Counted from the first letter of the stretch, positions 5,819 through 12,968 are shown. The stretch is DNA of 17,652 bases from Clostridia bacterium (GCA_900767495.1 CAAFZH010000108.1:1-17652); one strand, 5' to 3'. A program made the numbers and translations. Notes: a model not told the origin generated them from the sequence alone.

Positions 5819-6187
5819 ATGGCTGATATTGCAAAATTTATCGAAGAGATCAAAGGCATGACCGTTATGGAACTTAACAGTCTTGTAAAGGCAATCGAAG
5901 AGGAGTTCGGCGTTAGCGCGGCTGCTCCCGTAGCAGTAGCAGGCGCTGCCGTTGCCGCTGCTCCCGCTGAAGAAGAAAAGACGGAATTCAACGTCGTTCT
6001 TAAAGAAATCGGCGGAAACAAAATCGCGGTTATCAAGGCTGTCAGAGAAATCACCGGTCTTGGTCTTGTTGACGCGAAGAACCTCGTTGAGAAACTTGGC
6101 ACCGTTAAAGAGGCTGCTCCGAAGGAAGAGGCTGAAAAGATGGTTGCTCAACTCAAAGACGCAGGCGCAACTGCGGTTATGGAATAA
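5819..6187 (+). CDS. rplL: Ribosomal protein bL12 (L7/L12)
   Basis: A 122-residue multicopy stalk protein that recruits translational GTPases. The N-terminal dimerisation domain (1-33), a flexible Ala/Pro/Val hinge (33-52) and the C-terminal factor-binding domain (54-122, with EIGGNKIAVIKAVREITGLG and LVDAKNLVEKL) are all present at normal length. GAGAGG lies upstream of the ATG. It is the last gene of the cluster: a strong terminator follows and rpoB, which often comes next, is absent. Confidence 0.98.
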   Translation: MADIAKFIEEIKGMTVMELNSLVKAIEEEFGVSAAAPVAVAGAAVAAAPAEEEKTEFNVVLKEIGGNKIAVIKAVREITGLGLVDAKNLVEKLGTVKEAAPKEEAEKMVAQLKDAGATAVME

Positions 6188-6204
6188 TTTTCCTGAAAAA
6201 AATT

Positions 6205-6241
6205 ACGCGGAGAACGATTTTTTCGTTCCCCGCGTTTTTTT
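6205..6241 (+). terminator. Intrinsic terminator of the rplJ-rplL transcript
   Basis: ACGCGGAGAACGA (6205-6217) pairs with TCGTTCCCCGCGT (6223-6235) with one A·C mismatch and a five-T loop, followed by a run of T to 6241. Confidence 0.93.
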
Positions 6242-6302
6242 ACGTCGTTTTCCCGTTATTTCACTTATGCTCAAGGTTGCGTACTTTTTTATTTGTCTTT
6301 GC

Positions 6303-6447
6303 GTCAATGTCGAGAGAGGAAACTTGCTTGCAAGGGTTTGCGAACGAAGATATTCATAAGGCACTTGCATTTTTGCAAAATGCCCGCGCCTTATGAATAT
6401 CTTCGTTCGCAAACCCTTGCAAGCAAGTTTGCTCGCTCGACATTGAC
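6303..6447. repeat. Family C inverted repeat, 60-bp arms
   Basis: The arms 6303-6362 and 6388-6447 are reverse complements with only two mismatches. The 25-nt centre holds its own small hairpin (GCATTTT/AAAATGC, 6367-6383). A single arm with its adjoining small hairpin recurs at 10703-10786. No coding sequence fits inside. It lies between the rplL and iscU terminal ends (6188-6543). The remaining parts, 6242-6302 and 6488-6543, show nothing I recognise. Confidence 0.85.
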
Positions 6448-6471
6448 AGAATGACGTATCAAAAAAGCACC

Positions 6472-6487
6472 GTCATATTGAGCGCAA
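6472..6487 (+). repeat. Family A repeat, half copy
   Basis: GTCATATTGAGCGCAA is the first half of a family A unit (5' flank, outer arm, GA, inner arm and loop). The second half is missing. Confidence 0.55.
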
Positions 6488-6543
6488 AAGACAATAAAAT
6501 TTTTAAAGCGATAACGCGGAAATTCCGCCGCGCCGACGCGCGG

Positions 6544-6945
6544 TTATACGTACTTGGGGTCTTCCTCTTTGGTAATGCCTTTTTGTTTGTTGCGATAGTC
6601 CTCGATAGCCGCTTTAATCGCCTCTTCGGCTAACACCGAACAGTGAATTTTCTGCGGAGGCAAGCCCTCTAATTCCTCTACGACGCGCTTGTTGGTGAGT
6701 TTTAACGCCTCTTCTACGGTCATACCCTTTACCATTTCGGTAGCGGTAGAAGAAGTGGCGATGGCCGCCGCGCAACCGAACGTTTTAAATTTGGCGTCGG
6801 TTATAACGTCGTTATCTATCTTCAGAGTTATTTGCATTATATCTCCGCAAGCCGCGTTACCGACCTTGCCGAGTCCGTCGTAGTTTTCCACTTCGCCTAC
6901 GTTTTTGGGGTTTTTAAAGGCTTCCATTACTTTTTCGTTATACAT
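6544..6945 (-). CDS. iscU: Iron-sulfur cluster assembly scaffold IscU (NifU N-terminal type)
   Basis: A 133-residue scaffold on which iron-sulfur clusters are built from sulfur supplied by the cysteine desulfurase. The three ligand cysteines are Cys33 (in GNAACGD), Cys58 (in FKTFGCAAAIATSS) and Cys102 (in KIHCSVLAEEAI), with Asp35 at the regulatory position and His101 beside the last Cys. It lacks the roughly 20-residue insertion of SufU, so it is IscU/NifU-like, although Bacillota often use SufU. AAAGGAG lies upstream of the ATG. The start codon overlaps the end of iscS by eight bases, so the two are translationally coupled. It is the last gene of the iscR operon; no convincing terminator was found. 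Confidence 0.95.
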   Translation of the reverse strand: MYNEKVMEAFKNPKNVGEVENYDGLGKVGNAACGDIMQITLKIDNDVITDAKFKTFGCAAAIATSSTATEMVKGMTVEEALKLTNKRVVEELEGLPPQKIHCSVLAEEAIKAAIEDYRNKQKGITKEEDPKYV

Positions 6946-8125
6946 TTTTAAGTTCTCCTTTCAAATCGAATAAGGGCGACATCGCGCGCAAACGCGTTAC
7001 TATTTCCTTTAATTTATCAACGGTATAATCTACTTCCTCAACGGTATTATCCCTGCCGAAAGTAAACCTTATAGAGCCGTGAGCAAGTTCTTCGGGAACG
7101 CCTATCGCAAGAAGTACGTGCGACGGCTCGAGCGAACCCGACGAGCAAGCCGAACCCGACGAAACCGCTATACCCGCCAGATCGAGGCTGAACAATATCG
7201 ATTCGCCCTCGATATACTCGAACGAGAAGTCCGCGTTGTTGGGCAAACGTTTACTGCCGTCCTTAGGTCCGTTAAGTCTTACGTAAGGTATTTCGTTTTG
7301 CACTCTCGAAATAAACCTGTCGCGAAGGGACGCAACGTATTTGCTGTCTTTTTCCAAATCTTCGCGCGTAAGTCTTAAAGCCTCGGCAAAACCTACCACT
7401 CCGGGAACGTTGGTCGTTCCGCCGCGGCGGGTTCTTTCCTGATGTCCGCCCGAAATAAGTCTTGCAAGCGGAACGCCCGTCCTTATATAAAGCGCGCCCA
7501 TACCTTTAGGTCCGTGGAATTTATGCGACGAAAAACTCATTAAGTCCACGCCCAACTCGTCCACGTTTATATCTATCGCGCCCATAGCCTGTACGGCGTC
7601 GGTAAACACGGTTATATTGTGTTTTTTTGCGATTTTAACTATCTCTTTTATAGGTTCGATAGTGCCGACCTCGTTATTGGCGTACATACACGCTATAAGT
7701 ATAGTGTCGGGGCGAATGGCTTTTTCGAGTTCGTCGAGATTTATAAAACCCTCGCTGTCCACGCCGATATACGAAAATTCGAAACCTTCTTTTTCAAGTT
7801 CGTGAGCGGTAGTGAGCATAGCCGCGTGTTCTATTTTAGAAATTATAACGTGCTTGCCCTTATGCGCCTGCGCCTTGCAAGTGCCGCGGAGCGCCCAGTT
7901 GTCGCTTTCCGTACCGCCCGAGGTAAAATAGACTTCGGCGGGTTTTGCGCCTATGATTTTTGCAATCGTGTCCCTTGCCTCGTCAACCGCCTCCTGCGCG
8001 GCTCTGCCGTAGCCGTGCTGACTGTTGGCGTTTCCGTAAATTTCGGTGAAATACGGCAACATTTTTTTTACGACTCTTTCGTCCACGCGCGTCGTAGCCG
8101 CGTTATCGAGATAAATCTCCTTCAT
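6938..8125 (-). CDS. iscS: Cysteine desulfurase IscS/NifS
   Basis: A 395-residue PLP enzyme converting L-cysteine to L-alanine and a protein-bound persulfide, the sulfur donor for the adjacent IscU. The N-terminal YLDNAATTRVD and TSGGTESDN (68-76) are family hallmarks. His100 stacks on PLP, Asp176 and Gln179 contact it, and Lys202 in SSHKFHGPKG forms the Schiff base. Cys327 in SSGSACSSGSLEPSHV is the catalytic cysteine; the loop is of the long group I (IscS/NifS) type rather than SufS. AAGGAG precedes the ATG. It lies 44 nt downstream of iscR and overlaps iscU. IscS and NifS cannot be told apart with certainty here. Confidence 0.96.
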   Translation of the reverse strand: MKEIYLDNAATTRVDERVVKKMLPYFTEIYGNANSQHGYGRAAQEAVDEARDTIAKIIGAKPAEVYFTSGGTESDNWALRGTCKAQAHKGKHVIISKIEHAAMLTTAHELEKEGFEFSYIGVDSEGFINLDELEKAIRPDTILIACMYANNEVGTIEPIKEIVKIAKKHNITVFTDAVQAMGAIDINVDELGVDLMSFSSHKFHGPKGMGALYIRTGVPLARLISGGHQERTRRGGTTNVPGVVGFAEALRLTREDLEKDSKYVASLRDRFISRVQNEIPYVRLNGPKDGSKRLPNNADFSFEYIEGESILFSLDLAGIAVSSGSACSSGSLEPSHVLLAIGVPEELAHGSIRFTFGRDNTVEEVDYTVDKLKEIVTRLRAMSPLFDLKGELKNV

Positions 8126-8169
8126 ATATATTGCTCCTTAAGCGTTCGCGCATAGCGCGATTATACGAC

Positions 8170-8562
8170 TTATTTTACCTTACCCTGCGCGACGTCGCTT
8201 AAAGTAACGCCGTCTAAAATATCGTTGATACCGTCGAAAAGTTTTTTCCAAAGCGCGCTCGACGGGCAACAACACCCTGCTCTTTTAACGCAACCGATAA
8301 TTTCCATATTGTCCTCTTCGAGCGCGCGCACAACTTCGCCCATACTTATTTCTTCGGCGGGTTTTGCGAGCGTATAGCCGCCCGTCGCCCCGCGCGACGA
8401 AGTAACCGCGCCTACCGACAACAATATTTTTAAGACCTTTTCGAGATACTTACTCGAAACGCCCGTATACTTTTCGAGTTCCTTTGCCGAGAAAAGCCTG
8501 TTTTCAGCCGCCAGAAGCGATAAAATCTGTACGCCGTAATGCGTTTTAGACGATAATTTCAA
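8170..8562 (-). CDS. iscR: Rrf2-family iron-sulfur responsive repressor (IscR-like)
   Basis: A 130-residue DNA-binding regulator. A winged helix-turn-helix fills residues 1-68 (KLSSKTHYGVQILSLLA, SSKYLEKVLKIL, and the wing SRGATGGYTL). A cysteine cluster at 91, 97, 98 and 99 matches the C-x5-C spacing of IscR cluster ligands; the regulator CymR lacks these cysteines. It heads the iscS-iscU operon, and the palindrome at 8596-8620 next to the promoter is the likely autoregulatory operator. The start codon is TTG: AGGAGGT (8571-8577) is nine bases upstream, the reading aligns with Rrf2 N-termini, and no in-frame ATG lies before the wing. It senses either cluster supply or redox state by analogy. 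Confidence 0.93.
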   Translation of the reverse strand: MKLSSKTHYGVQILSLLAAENRLFSAKELEKYTGVSSKYLEKVLKILLSVGAVTSSRGATGGYTLAKPAEEISMGEVVRALEEDNMEIIGCVKRAGCCCPSSALWKKLFDGINDILDGVTLSDVAQGKVK

Positions 8563-8595
8563 CTTTTGCGACCTCCTGCTTTCCGAAGTTTTTAT

Positions 8596-8620
8596 AATTC
8601 CTACCTGTCAAGTAGGAATT
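8596..8620 (-). promoter_or_regulatory. Palindromic operator, probably IscR-binding
   Basis: AATTCCTAC (8596-8604) and GTAGGAATT (8612-8620) are perfect inverted repeats across seven bases. The site begins right at the predicted transcription start of iscR (near 8622), a position where bound repressor would block transcription. No protein evidence is available; the link to the adjacent Rrf2 protein is by location. Confidence 0.75.
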
Positions 8621-8628
8621 TCGGCTAT

Positions 8629-8657
8629 ATTATAATACCGCGCGCGCTATTTGTCAA
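8629..8657 (-). promoter_or_regulatory. Promoter of the iscR-iscS-iscU operon
   Basis: On the minus strand, TTGACA (8652-8657), a 17-bp spacer rich in CG steps, and TATAAT (8629-8634). It diverges from the yigZ promoter, with their -35 boxes 28 bp apart. Confidence 0.9.
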
Positions 8658-8685
8658 ACGATTTACGGGCGGTAAAACAATTCTT

Positions 8686-8714
8686 TTGACATTTTTTTTA
8701 AAAAACGCTATAAT
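8686..8714 (+). promoter_or_regulatory. Promoter of yigZ-recX-birA, probably giving a leaderless mRNA
   Basis: TTGACA (8686-8691), a 17-bp A/T-rich spacer and TATAAT (8709-8714). Only seven bases separate the -10 box from the ATG at 8722, so transcription should begin at or next to the start codon. No ribosome-binding sequence precedes it. Confidence 0.87.
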
Positions 8715-8721
8715 TTTACCG

Positions 8722-9339
8722 ATGTTAAAAAGTTACGAGCAAATTAAAAACGCCGCACAGTGCGAAACGATAATAGAAAAGTCGAAATTCATTTGCAAAA
8801 TCGAGTTTGCCGCGGACGAAACCGCCGCACGCCGAGTAATAGACGAAACGCGCAAAAGCCACCCTTTCGCTACGCATAACTGTTACGCGTACATAGTGAA
8901 TAACGGCGAGATTTCGCGTTTTTCGGACGACGGCGAGCCGCAGGGAACGGCGGGGCAACCTATGCTCGAAGTTTTAAAAAACAAAGGACTTGTAAACGTC
9001 GTTGCGGTAGTAACGAGGTATTTCGGCGGAATAAAACTCGGCACGGGCGGCTTGTGCCGCGCGTACTCGGGCGCGGTCGTCGCGGGAATAGAAAAAAGCG
9101 GAACGGTTACCCTGTTTTTATCGGATATATTCGAGTTTAAATTTGCTTACGATAAATACGCACCGTTTTTAAGATTTTGCCAAAATAACGGGATAACCGT
9201 GCTATCGAGCGACTTTTGCGAAACGGTAACCGTTCGCGCCGCTGTAAAAAAACCGAGCGAAAGCCTTTTAAACGGCATAATAGACGCAACGGACGGTAAA
9301 ATCGAAACGACTACACTCGGCGAGGGGTATTACGAATGA
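8722..9339 (+). CDS. yigZ: YigZ/IMPACT-family protein (UPF0029)
   Basis: A 205-residue soluble protein of the YigZ family, related to eukaryotic IMPACT/YIH1. The exact bacterial role is not settled; a link to translation or nucleic-acid binding is inferred for the family. The two hallmark blocks are present: SRFSDDGEPQGTAGQPMLEV (65-84) and VVTRYFGGIKLGTGGLCRAY (96-115). The C-terminal part (about 135-205) is the ferredoxin-like DUF1949 region. The ATG at 8722 is chosen because the family N-terminus (YEQIKNAAQCETIIEKSKFI) begins there; a longer reading from 8566 would cross the promoter. Its stop overlaps the recX start (ATGA), so it is the first gene of a three-gene operon. Confidence 0.95.
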   Translation: MLKSYEQIKNAAQCETIIEKSKFICKIEFAADETAARRVIDETRKSHPFATHNCYAYIVNNGEISRFSDDGEPQGTAGQPMLEVLKNKGLVNVVAVVTRYFGGIKLGTGGLCRAYSGAVVAGIEKSGTVTLFLSDIFEFKFAYDKYAPFLRFCQNNGITVLSSDFCETVTVRAAVKKPSESLLNGIIDATDGKIETTTLGEGYYE

Positions 9340-9959
9340 ATAAGATAACCGACGTAAAGCCGCAGGTGAAAAATCCCACGCGGTGCAATATATATCTTGA
9401 CAACGTTTTTTATTGCGGACTCGAACTCGAAACGGTTATGCGCCACCGCTTGAAAATAGGCACGGAAATAGAAAAAGAACGGCTTGACGAAATTCAATGC
9501 GACAGCGAACGTACCCGCGCTCTGGATAAGGCTCTTTCATTTATTTCCAAGTCCAAAAAGACCGAAAAGCAAGTGCGCGACTATCTCACGGGCAAAGGTT
9601 ACACCGAAAAAACAATTGACGAAACCATTGCAAAAATGTCGTCTTATTCCTTTATAAACGACGCCGATTTTTCCGCCGACTACGCACGCAGTTATTCCAA
9701 AAATAAAGGTAAAAGGCTTATCGCGCTCGAACTTAAGCGCAAAGGCGTTTCGGACGAAAGTATGGCGGAGGCTCTGGACAGTTTGGGCGACGAGTTGCCT
9801 TCCGCGTGCGCCGTGGGCGAAAAATATTCGCGCAATAAAGAAAAAACGCGCGAAAACATGCTCAAATGTTACAAATATTTACTTTCAAAAGGCTTTTCTT
9901 ACGATACGGCGAAAGATGCCGCGGAGAAAATTTTTAAAAATGAAGACGACGATTTTTGA
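9336..9959 (+). CDS. recX: Regulatory protein RecX
   Basis: A 207-residue modulator that binds RecA filaments and restrains recombination. The all-helical three-helix repeats are recognisable: RALDKALSFISKSKKTEKQVRDYL followed by GYTEKTIDETIAKM and SYSFINDADFSADYARSY (about 58-120), then LIALELKRKGVSDESMAEAL. An N-terminal beta-like segment (about 1-45) precedes them, as in other long Bacillota RecX proteins. recA is not in the window. The start codon overlaps the yigZ stop, and the end overlaps birA by 20 bases, so all three are likely co-transcribed and coupled. The tail is Asp/Glu-rich. Confidence 0.92.
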   Translation: MNKITDVKPQVKNPTRCNIYLDNVFYCGLELETVMRHRLKIGTEIEKERLDEIQCDSERTRALDKALSFISKSKKTEKQVRDYLTGKGYTEKTIDETIAKMSSYSFINDADFSADYARSYSKNKGKRLIALELKRKGVSDESMAEALDSLGDELPSACAVGEKYSRNKEKTRENMLKCYKYLLSKGFSYDTAKDAAEKIFKNEDDDF

Positions 9960-10608
9960 CACCCTGCCCTCTACCAACGAGGAACTTAAAAAACTGAAAA
10001 ACCCCACCGAAGACCAACTGTATATAGCGCGCGTGCAAACGGGCGGCAAAGGCAGCAAGGGGCGTTCGTTTATATGCGAAAAAGGCGGGGTTTACGCTTC
10101 GCTTTTAAGGCTAAACCCGTGCAAAGCGAGCGATTCTTTCAAAATAATGATAGGCGCGGCGGTTGCCGTGGTAAAAACGCTTGCCGCGTTTGACGTAAAC
10201 GCCGAAATAAAGTGGCCCAACGATATTTTTTATAACGGCAAAAAGATTTGCGGAATTTTAATAGAGAACGTTATCGAGGGCGACGAAGTTACGCGGTCGA
10301 TTATAGGCATAGGCGTAAACGTAAACAACGACCTTGCGCCCGAAATTAAGGATATTGCCGTTTCCGTAAAACAAATAACGGGCAATAGCGCGAATATCGA
10401 GGCTTTTTACGCCACTCTCGCTTATAATTTATACAAGGAATATTCTATGGAAGAATATATTTCCTACTGCAAATTTTTAGGTAAGGAAATAACGGTTATT
10501 AAACGCGATAAAAGTTACCGCGCCTTTGCGGAAAGCGTATTACCCGACGGGAATCTTAAATTAAAAAGCGGCGAAATACTTTCCGCCGCAGAAATAACTA
10601 TTAGGTAG
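9940..10608 (+). CDS. birA: Biotin-[acetyl-CoA-carboxylase] ligase, catalytic form without a repressor domain
   Basis: A 222-residue enzyme that activates biotin with ATP and attaches it to a lysine of carboxylase carrier domains. The substrate motif STNEELK (11-17), the biotinyl-AMP loop QTGGKGSKGRSF (33-44; the usual form is QTxGRGRxGRxW), and KWPNDIFYNGKKICGILIE (91-109) are clear. A C-terminal SH3-like domain (about 178-222) is present. There is no N-terminal helix-turn-helix, so it cannot act as a BirA-type repressor. The ATG at 9940 lies inside recX; the alternative start at 9916 adds eight residues that do not fit the family. The loop's first Arg is replaced by Lys and the terminal Trp by Phe. 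Confidence 0.94.
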   Translation: MKTTIFDTLPSTNEELKKLKNPTEDQLYIARVQTGGKGSKGRSFICEKGGVYASLLRLNPCKASDSFKIMIGAAVAVVKTLAAFDVNAEIKWPNDIFYNGKKICGILIENVIEGDEVTRSIIGIGVNVNNDLAPEIKDIAVSVKQITGNSANIEAFYATLAYNLYKEYSMEEYISYCKFLGKEITVIKRDKSYRAFAESVLPDGNLKLKSGEILSAAEITIR

Positions 10609-10646
10609 TCCGCAACTATTTGCGCTATCGGTTATTCGATGGGATT

Positions 10647-10722
10647 GCCGCGCCTGCGGCTATTCGGCACTTAACGCTTACGCGTTAAAACTATCGTTTT
10701 TAGCATTTTTTATCAAAAATGC
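10647..10722. repeat. Cluster of three small hairpins downstream of birA
   Basis: Three perfect short inverted repeats occur in series: GCCGC/GCGGC (10647-10660), TTAACGC/GCGTTAA (10671-10688) and GCATTTTT/AAAAATGC (10703-10722). The last corresponds to the small central hairpin of the family C element at 6367-6383. Any of them might contribute to termination of the converging transcripts, but none is followed by a clear T-run. Confidence 0.6.
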
Positions 10723-10726
10723 AAGT

Positions 10727-10786
10727 GCCTTATGAATACCGTCGTTCGCAAACCCTTGCAAGCAAGTTTGCTCGCTCGGCATTGAC
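10727..10786 (+). repeat. Family C repeat, single arm
   Basis: This 60-bp segment matches the right arm of the inverted repeat at 6388-6447 with only a few differences, including the block CGCAAACCCTTGCAAGCAAG. Here the opposite arm is absent, although the small hairpin that lies at the centre of the full element is retained next to it. Confidence 0.85.
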
Positions 10787-10802
10787 GCAATGACAAATTT
10801 TG

Positions 10803-10844
10803 TTTCCTCCTTCGGGGGAAGTGGCGCGGAGCGCCGATAGGGGA
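10803..10844 (-). repeat. Family B repeat, copy 2
   Basis: Read on the minus strand: TCCCCTATC, a hairpin (GGCGC, loop TCC, GCGCC; 10823-10835), ACTT, and a second hairpin with loop GAA (10803-10821). The first hairpin has a different sequence from copy 1 at 39-53 but keeps its pairing. It lies 14 bp beyond the end of ktrA. Confidence 0.75.
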
Positions 10845-10857
10845 TAACAAACCTCTT

Positions 10858-11505
10858 TTAAATTTTAAAACACTTTTTAAGGTCCTTGAATTTGCCGAGG
10901 ACCATAAGCGTTTGTCCCTCTTTCAAAACCGTTTCCGGTCCTATTACGGGGTCCATTTTACTGTGTTCTTTTATTCCTAAAACGTTAATATTGAATTTTT
11001 TACGAACGTCTAGTTCGCCTACGGTTTTACCGAGCCATTCGTGCGGAATATCAACCTCGAATATAGAATAATCGCCGTCGATTTCGATATAACCGGTTAC
11101 GTGGTCGGAAGTATACCTTATAGCCGTCCAGTCGGCAAGTTGTCTTTCGGGATAAACAACCTCGTCCGCGCCGATTTTTTTCAGAAGTTTCTCCTGCAAA
11201 TCTCCGCTCGCGCGCGATACAACGAGCCTTGCGCCGAGTTCTTTAAGTTGCGAGGTTATTTCGAGCGACGACTGAAAATCGTTACCCATGGCGACTATGC
11301 ACACGTCGAAATTTTTAACGCCCAGCGACTTTAAAAGGTCTATATCCGTGGCGTCGCCTATTTGCGCGTCGGTTACTATCGGCAGGACCTGATTTACTTT
11401 TTTTTCGGATTTATCTATTGCCAGAATATCGTGTCCGAGCAGATGCAATTTATTGCATACGCTGAATCCGAATCTTCCAAGACCTATTACGAGTACAGAT
11501 TTCAT
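10858..11505 (-). CDS. ktrA: Potassium uptake regulatory subunit KtrA (RCK protein)
   Basis: A 215-residue cytoplasmic gating subunit that forms an octameric ring on the KtrB channel and opens it in response to ATP/ADP or NAD(H). The Rossmann RCK_N domain (1-120) has the dinucleotide motif IGLGRFG (7-13) and Asp31 at the end of the second strand, which contacts the ribose. The RCK_C domain (about 136-215) follows. A single RCK unit and the length fit KtrA rather than the double-length TrkA. It starts six bases after the ktrB stop, in one operon. Transcription converges with birA. Confidence 0.94.
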   Translation of the reverse strand: MKSVLVIGLGRFGFSVCNKLHLLGHDILAIDKSEKKVNQVLPIVTDAQIGDATDIDLLKSLGVKNFDVCIVAMGNDFQSSLEITSQLKELGARLVVSRASGDLQEKLLKKIGADEVVYPERQLADWTAIRYTSDHVTGYIEIDGDYSIFEVDIPHEWLGKTVGELDVRKKFNINVLGIKEHSKMDPVIGPETVLKEGQTLMVLGKFKDLKKCFKI

Positions 11506-11511
11506 ATTTTA

Positions 11512-12840
11512 TTACCCCACGTTTAATTTATCCTCGGGCATTCTTGCCGTCGGTTCGTTCTTTCTTATTATCGTAGCAAAAGCAAAAGTTATACCGCCCA
11601 TACGCCCGAAAAACATAAGCGCCATGAGTATCACGCGCGAACCTGTCGAAAGCGTGGGCGTTACCCCGAGCGACAACCCCACCGTGCCGACCGCCGACGC
11701 GGTTTCGTACAAAGCCGAAAGCACGGGCAAATTATCAATTTCGCTTATAGCGATACCGCCGAGCAAAAACAACAATATATACATTGCCGCAACCGCCGCG
11801 GCTTTACGTATAGTTTCGTCGCTTATGCGGCGGCGAAAAGCGTTTACGTCTTTATTGCGTTTGAAAAGCGAAACCGAGGTTACGAATAAAATTCCGAAAG
11901 TATTTATCTTCATGCCGCCGGCGGTAGACCCCGACGCACCGCCTATAAGCATAAGCGCAACAAGCAAAAATCTGCTGCTTTCCGCCATAGCGTTAAGGTC
12001 GGCGGTATTACTGCCTGCCGTGCGCGGCGTTACCGACTGAAAAAGCGACATTAAAATTCTTTCGCCCATAGGCTTATCCGCAAAATCGACGAAGAAAAAC
12101 CAGGTCGCGGGCAAAATAATAAGCGCGGCGGTGGCTACGATTATCATTTTTGTCTGCATGCGATAAGCCGAAAATTTAAGTTTATGTTTTTTTACGTCGT
12201 CCCAGGTAAGAAAACCTATTCCGCCCGAAACTATTAAAAACATCACGGTTATATTTACGAGCGGATTCGCGCTGTACGCAGTGAACGAACTGAACGGCGC
12301 GCCCTCGCCCATAAGATCGAAACCGGCGTTACAAAAAGACGAAACCGAATGGAAAATTCCGTACCAGACGCCTTTGAAAAATCCGAAGTCGGGGATAAAA
12401 GCAACGGACAAAGCGATTGCTCCCGCCGCCTCGATTATAAGCGTGGTTGCAAGAACAAACCTTACAAAACGAATTACTCCGCCGATTTGCGGCAAGGAGA
12501 GCGAATCACGTATTGCGGCGCGTTCGTGCAAGCCTATTTTTCTGTGCGTGAACGTAATTATCGTTATTACCACCGTAATAATGCCGAGTCCGCCTATCTG
12601 TATAAGCAGCATTATTACGAACTGACCGAAAAACGACCATTTGGTAGCCGTATCGACGACTACGAGTCCCGTAACGCAAACCGAAGAAACCGCCGTAAAA
12701 AGCGAATCGGAATATTTAGTCCATTGCCCGTCTTTTGAGGCTAACGGTAACGAAAGCAATAAACTGCCTGCCGCTATCACCGCCAGAAAGCCGAGTATTA
12801 CGACTTGCGAAACGGATATTTTTTTAAATAAACCTTTCAT
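11512..12840 (-). CDS. ktrB: Potassium uptake membrane subunit KtrB (TrkH/KtrB family)
   Basis: A 442-residue integral membrane potassium translocator with four pore repeats. The selectivity-filter loops are visible as VTGL (56-59), NAGF (171-174), TAGS (274-277) and GTVG (385-388), each with the filter glycine (Gly58, Gly173, Gly276 and a Gly of GTVG). The length matches KtrB of Bacillus (about 445) rather than the longer TrkH of Proteobacteria, and the neighbour is a single-RCK KtrA. AAGGAA precedes the ATG. No sharp promoter was found in the 128-bp gap to recR; a small hairpin with a U-rich tail lies there, and weak read-through from the recR operon is possible. Confidence 0.95.
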   Translation of the reverse strand: MKGLFKKISVSQVVILGFLAVIAAGSLLLSLPLASKDGQWTKYSDSLFTAVSSVCVTGLVVVDTATKWSFFGQFVIMLLIQIGGLGIITVVITIITFTHRKIGLHERAAIRDSLSLPQIGGVIRFVRFVLATTLIIEAAGAIALSVAFIPDFGFFKGVWYGIFHSVSSFCNAGFDLMGEGAPFSSFTAYSANPLVNITVMFLIVSGGIGFLTWDDVKKHKLKFSAYRMQTKMIIVATAALIILPATWFFFVDFADKPMGERILMSLFQSVTPRTAGSNTADLNAMAESSRFLLVALMLIGGASGSTAGGMKINTFGILFVTSVSLFKRNKDVNAFRRRISDETIRKAAAVAAMYILLFLLGGIAISEIDNLPVLSALYETASAVGTVGLSLGVTPTLSTGSRVILMALMFFGRMGGITFAFATIIRKNEPTARMPEDKLNVG

Positions 12841-12854
12841 AGGTTGTATTCCTT

Positions 12855-12876
12855 ATAAAATTTGCCGCAACGGCAA
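12855..12876 (-). terminator. Possible weak terminator of the recR operon
   Basis: On the minus strand TTGCC and GGCAA (12862-12876) form a five-pair stem with a five-base loop, followed by AATTTTAT. The stem is short, and the site lies only 15-36 nt before the ktrB start, so it could instead be a ktrB leader hairpin. Confidence 0.35.
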
Positions 12877-12888
12877 GTAAAAAAGTAG

Positions 12889-12918
12889 GTTATATTGAGC
12901 GTCGGCGAAATATCCCGC
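12889..12918 (+). repeat. Family A repeat, diverged copy between ktrB and recR
   Basis: A full 30-bp unit with changed flanks (GTT for GTC, CCCGC for CCCAC) but an intact hairpin core: ATATT/AATAT, GA/GA, GC/GC, loop GTCG. Substitutions fall in loop and flanks, not in the paired bases. Confidence 0.7.
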
Positions 12919-12968
12919 CGAATAACTTTCGCGGCGTATACTTTGCGATATATCCCAACCAAAACGAA

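Noticed and set aside
6303..6447. Insertion sequence defined by long terminal inverted repeats
   Set aside because: Only 25 nt lie between the arms, no transposase fits, and no target-site duplication could be identified. A non-autonomous element remains possible.
6500..6543. Terminator for the iscU transcript
   Set aside because: GCGGAA/TTCCGC is palindromic, but the loop is too small and no U-run follows on the minus strand.
12930..12962. A second family A copy beside 12889-12918
   Set aside because: Only the GATAT.TC...CCCAAC part resembles the repeat; the core does not pair.
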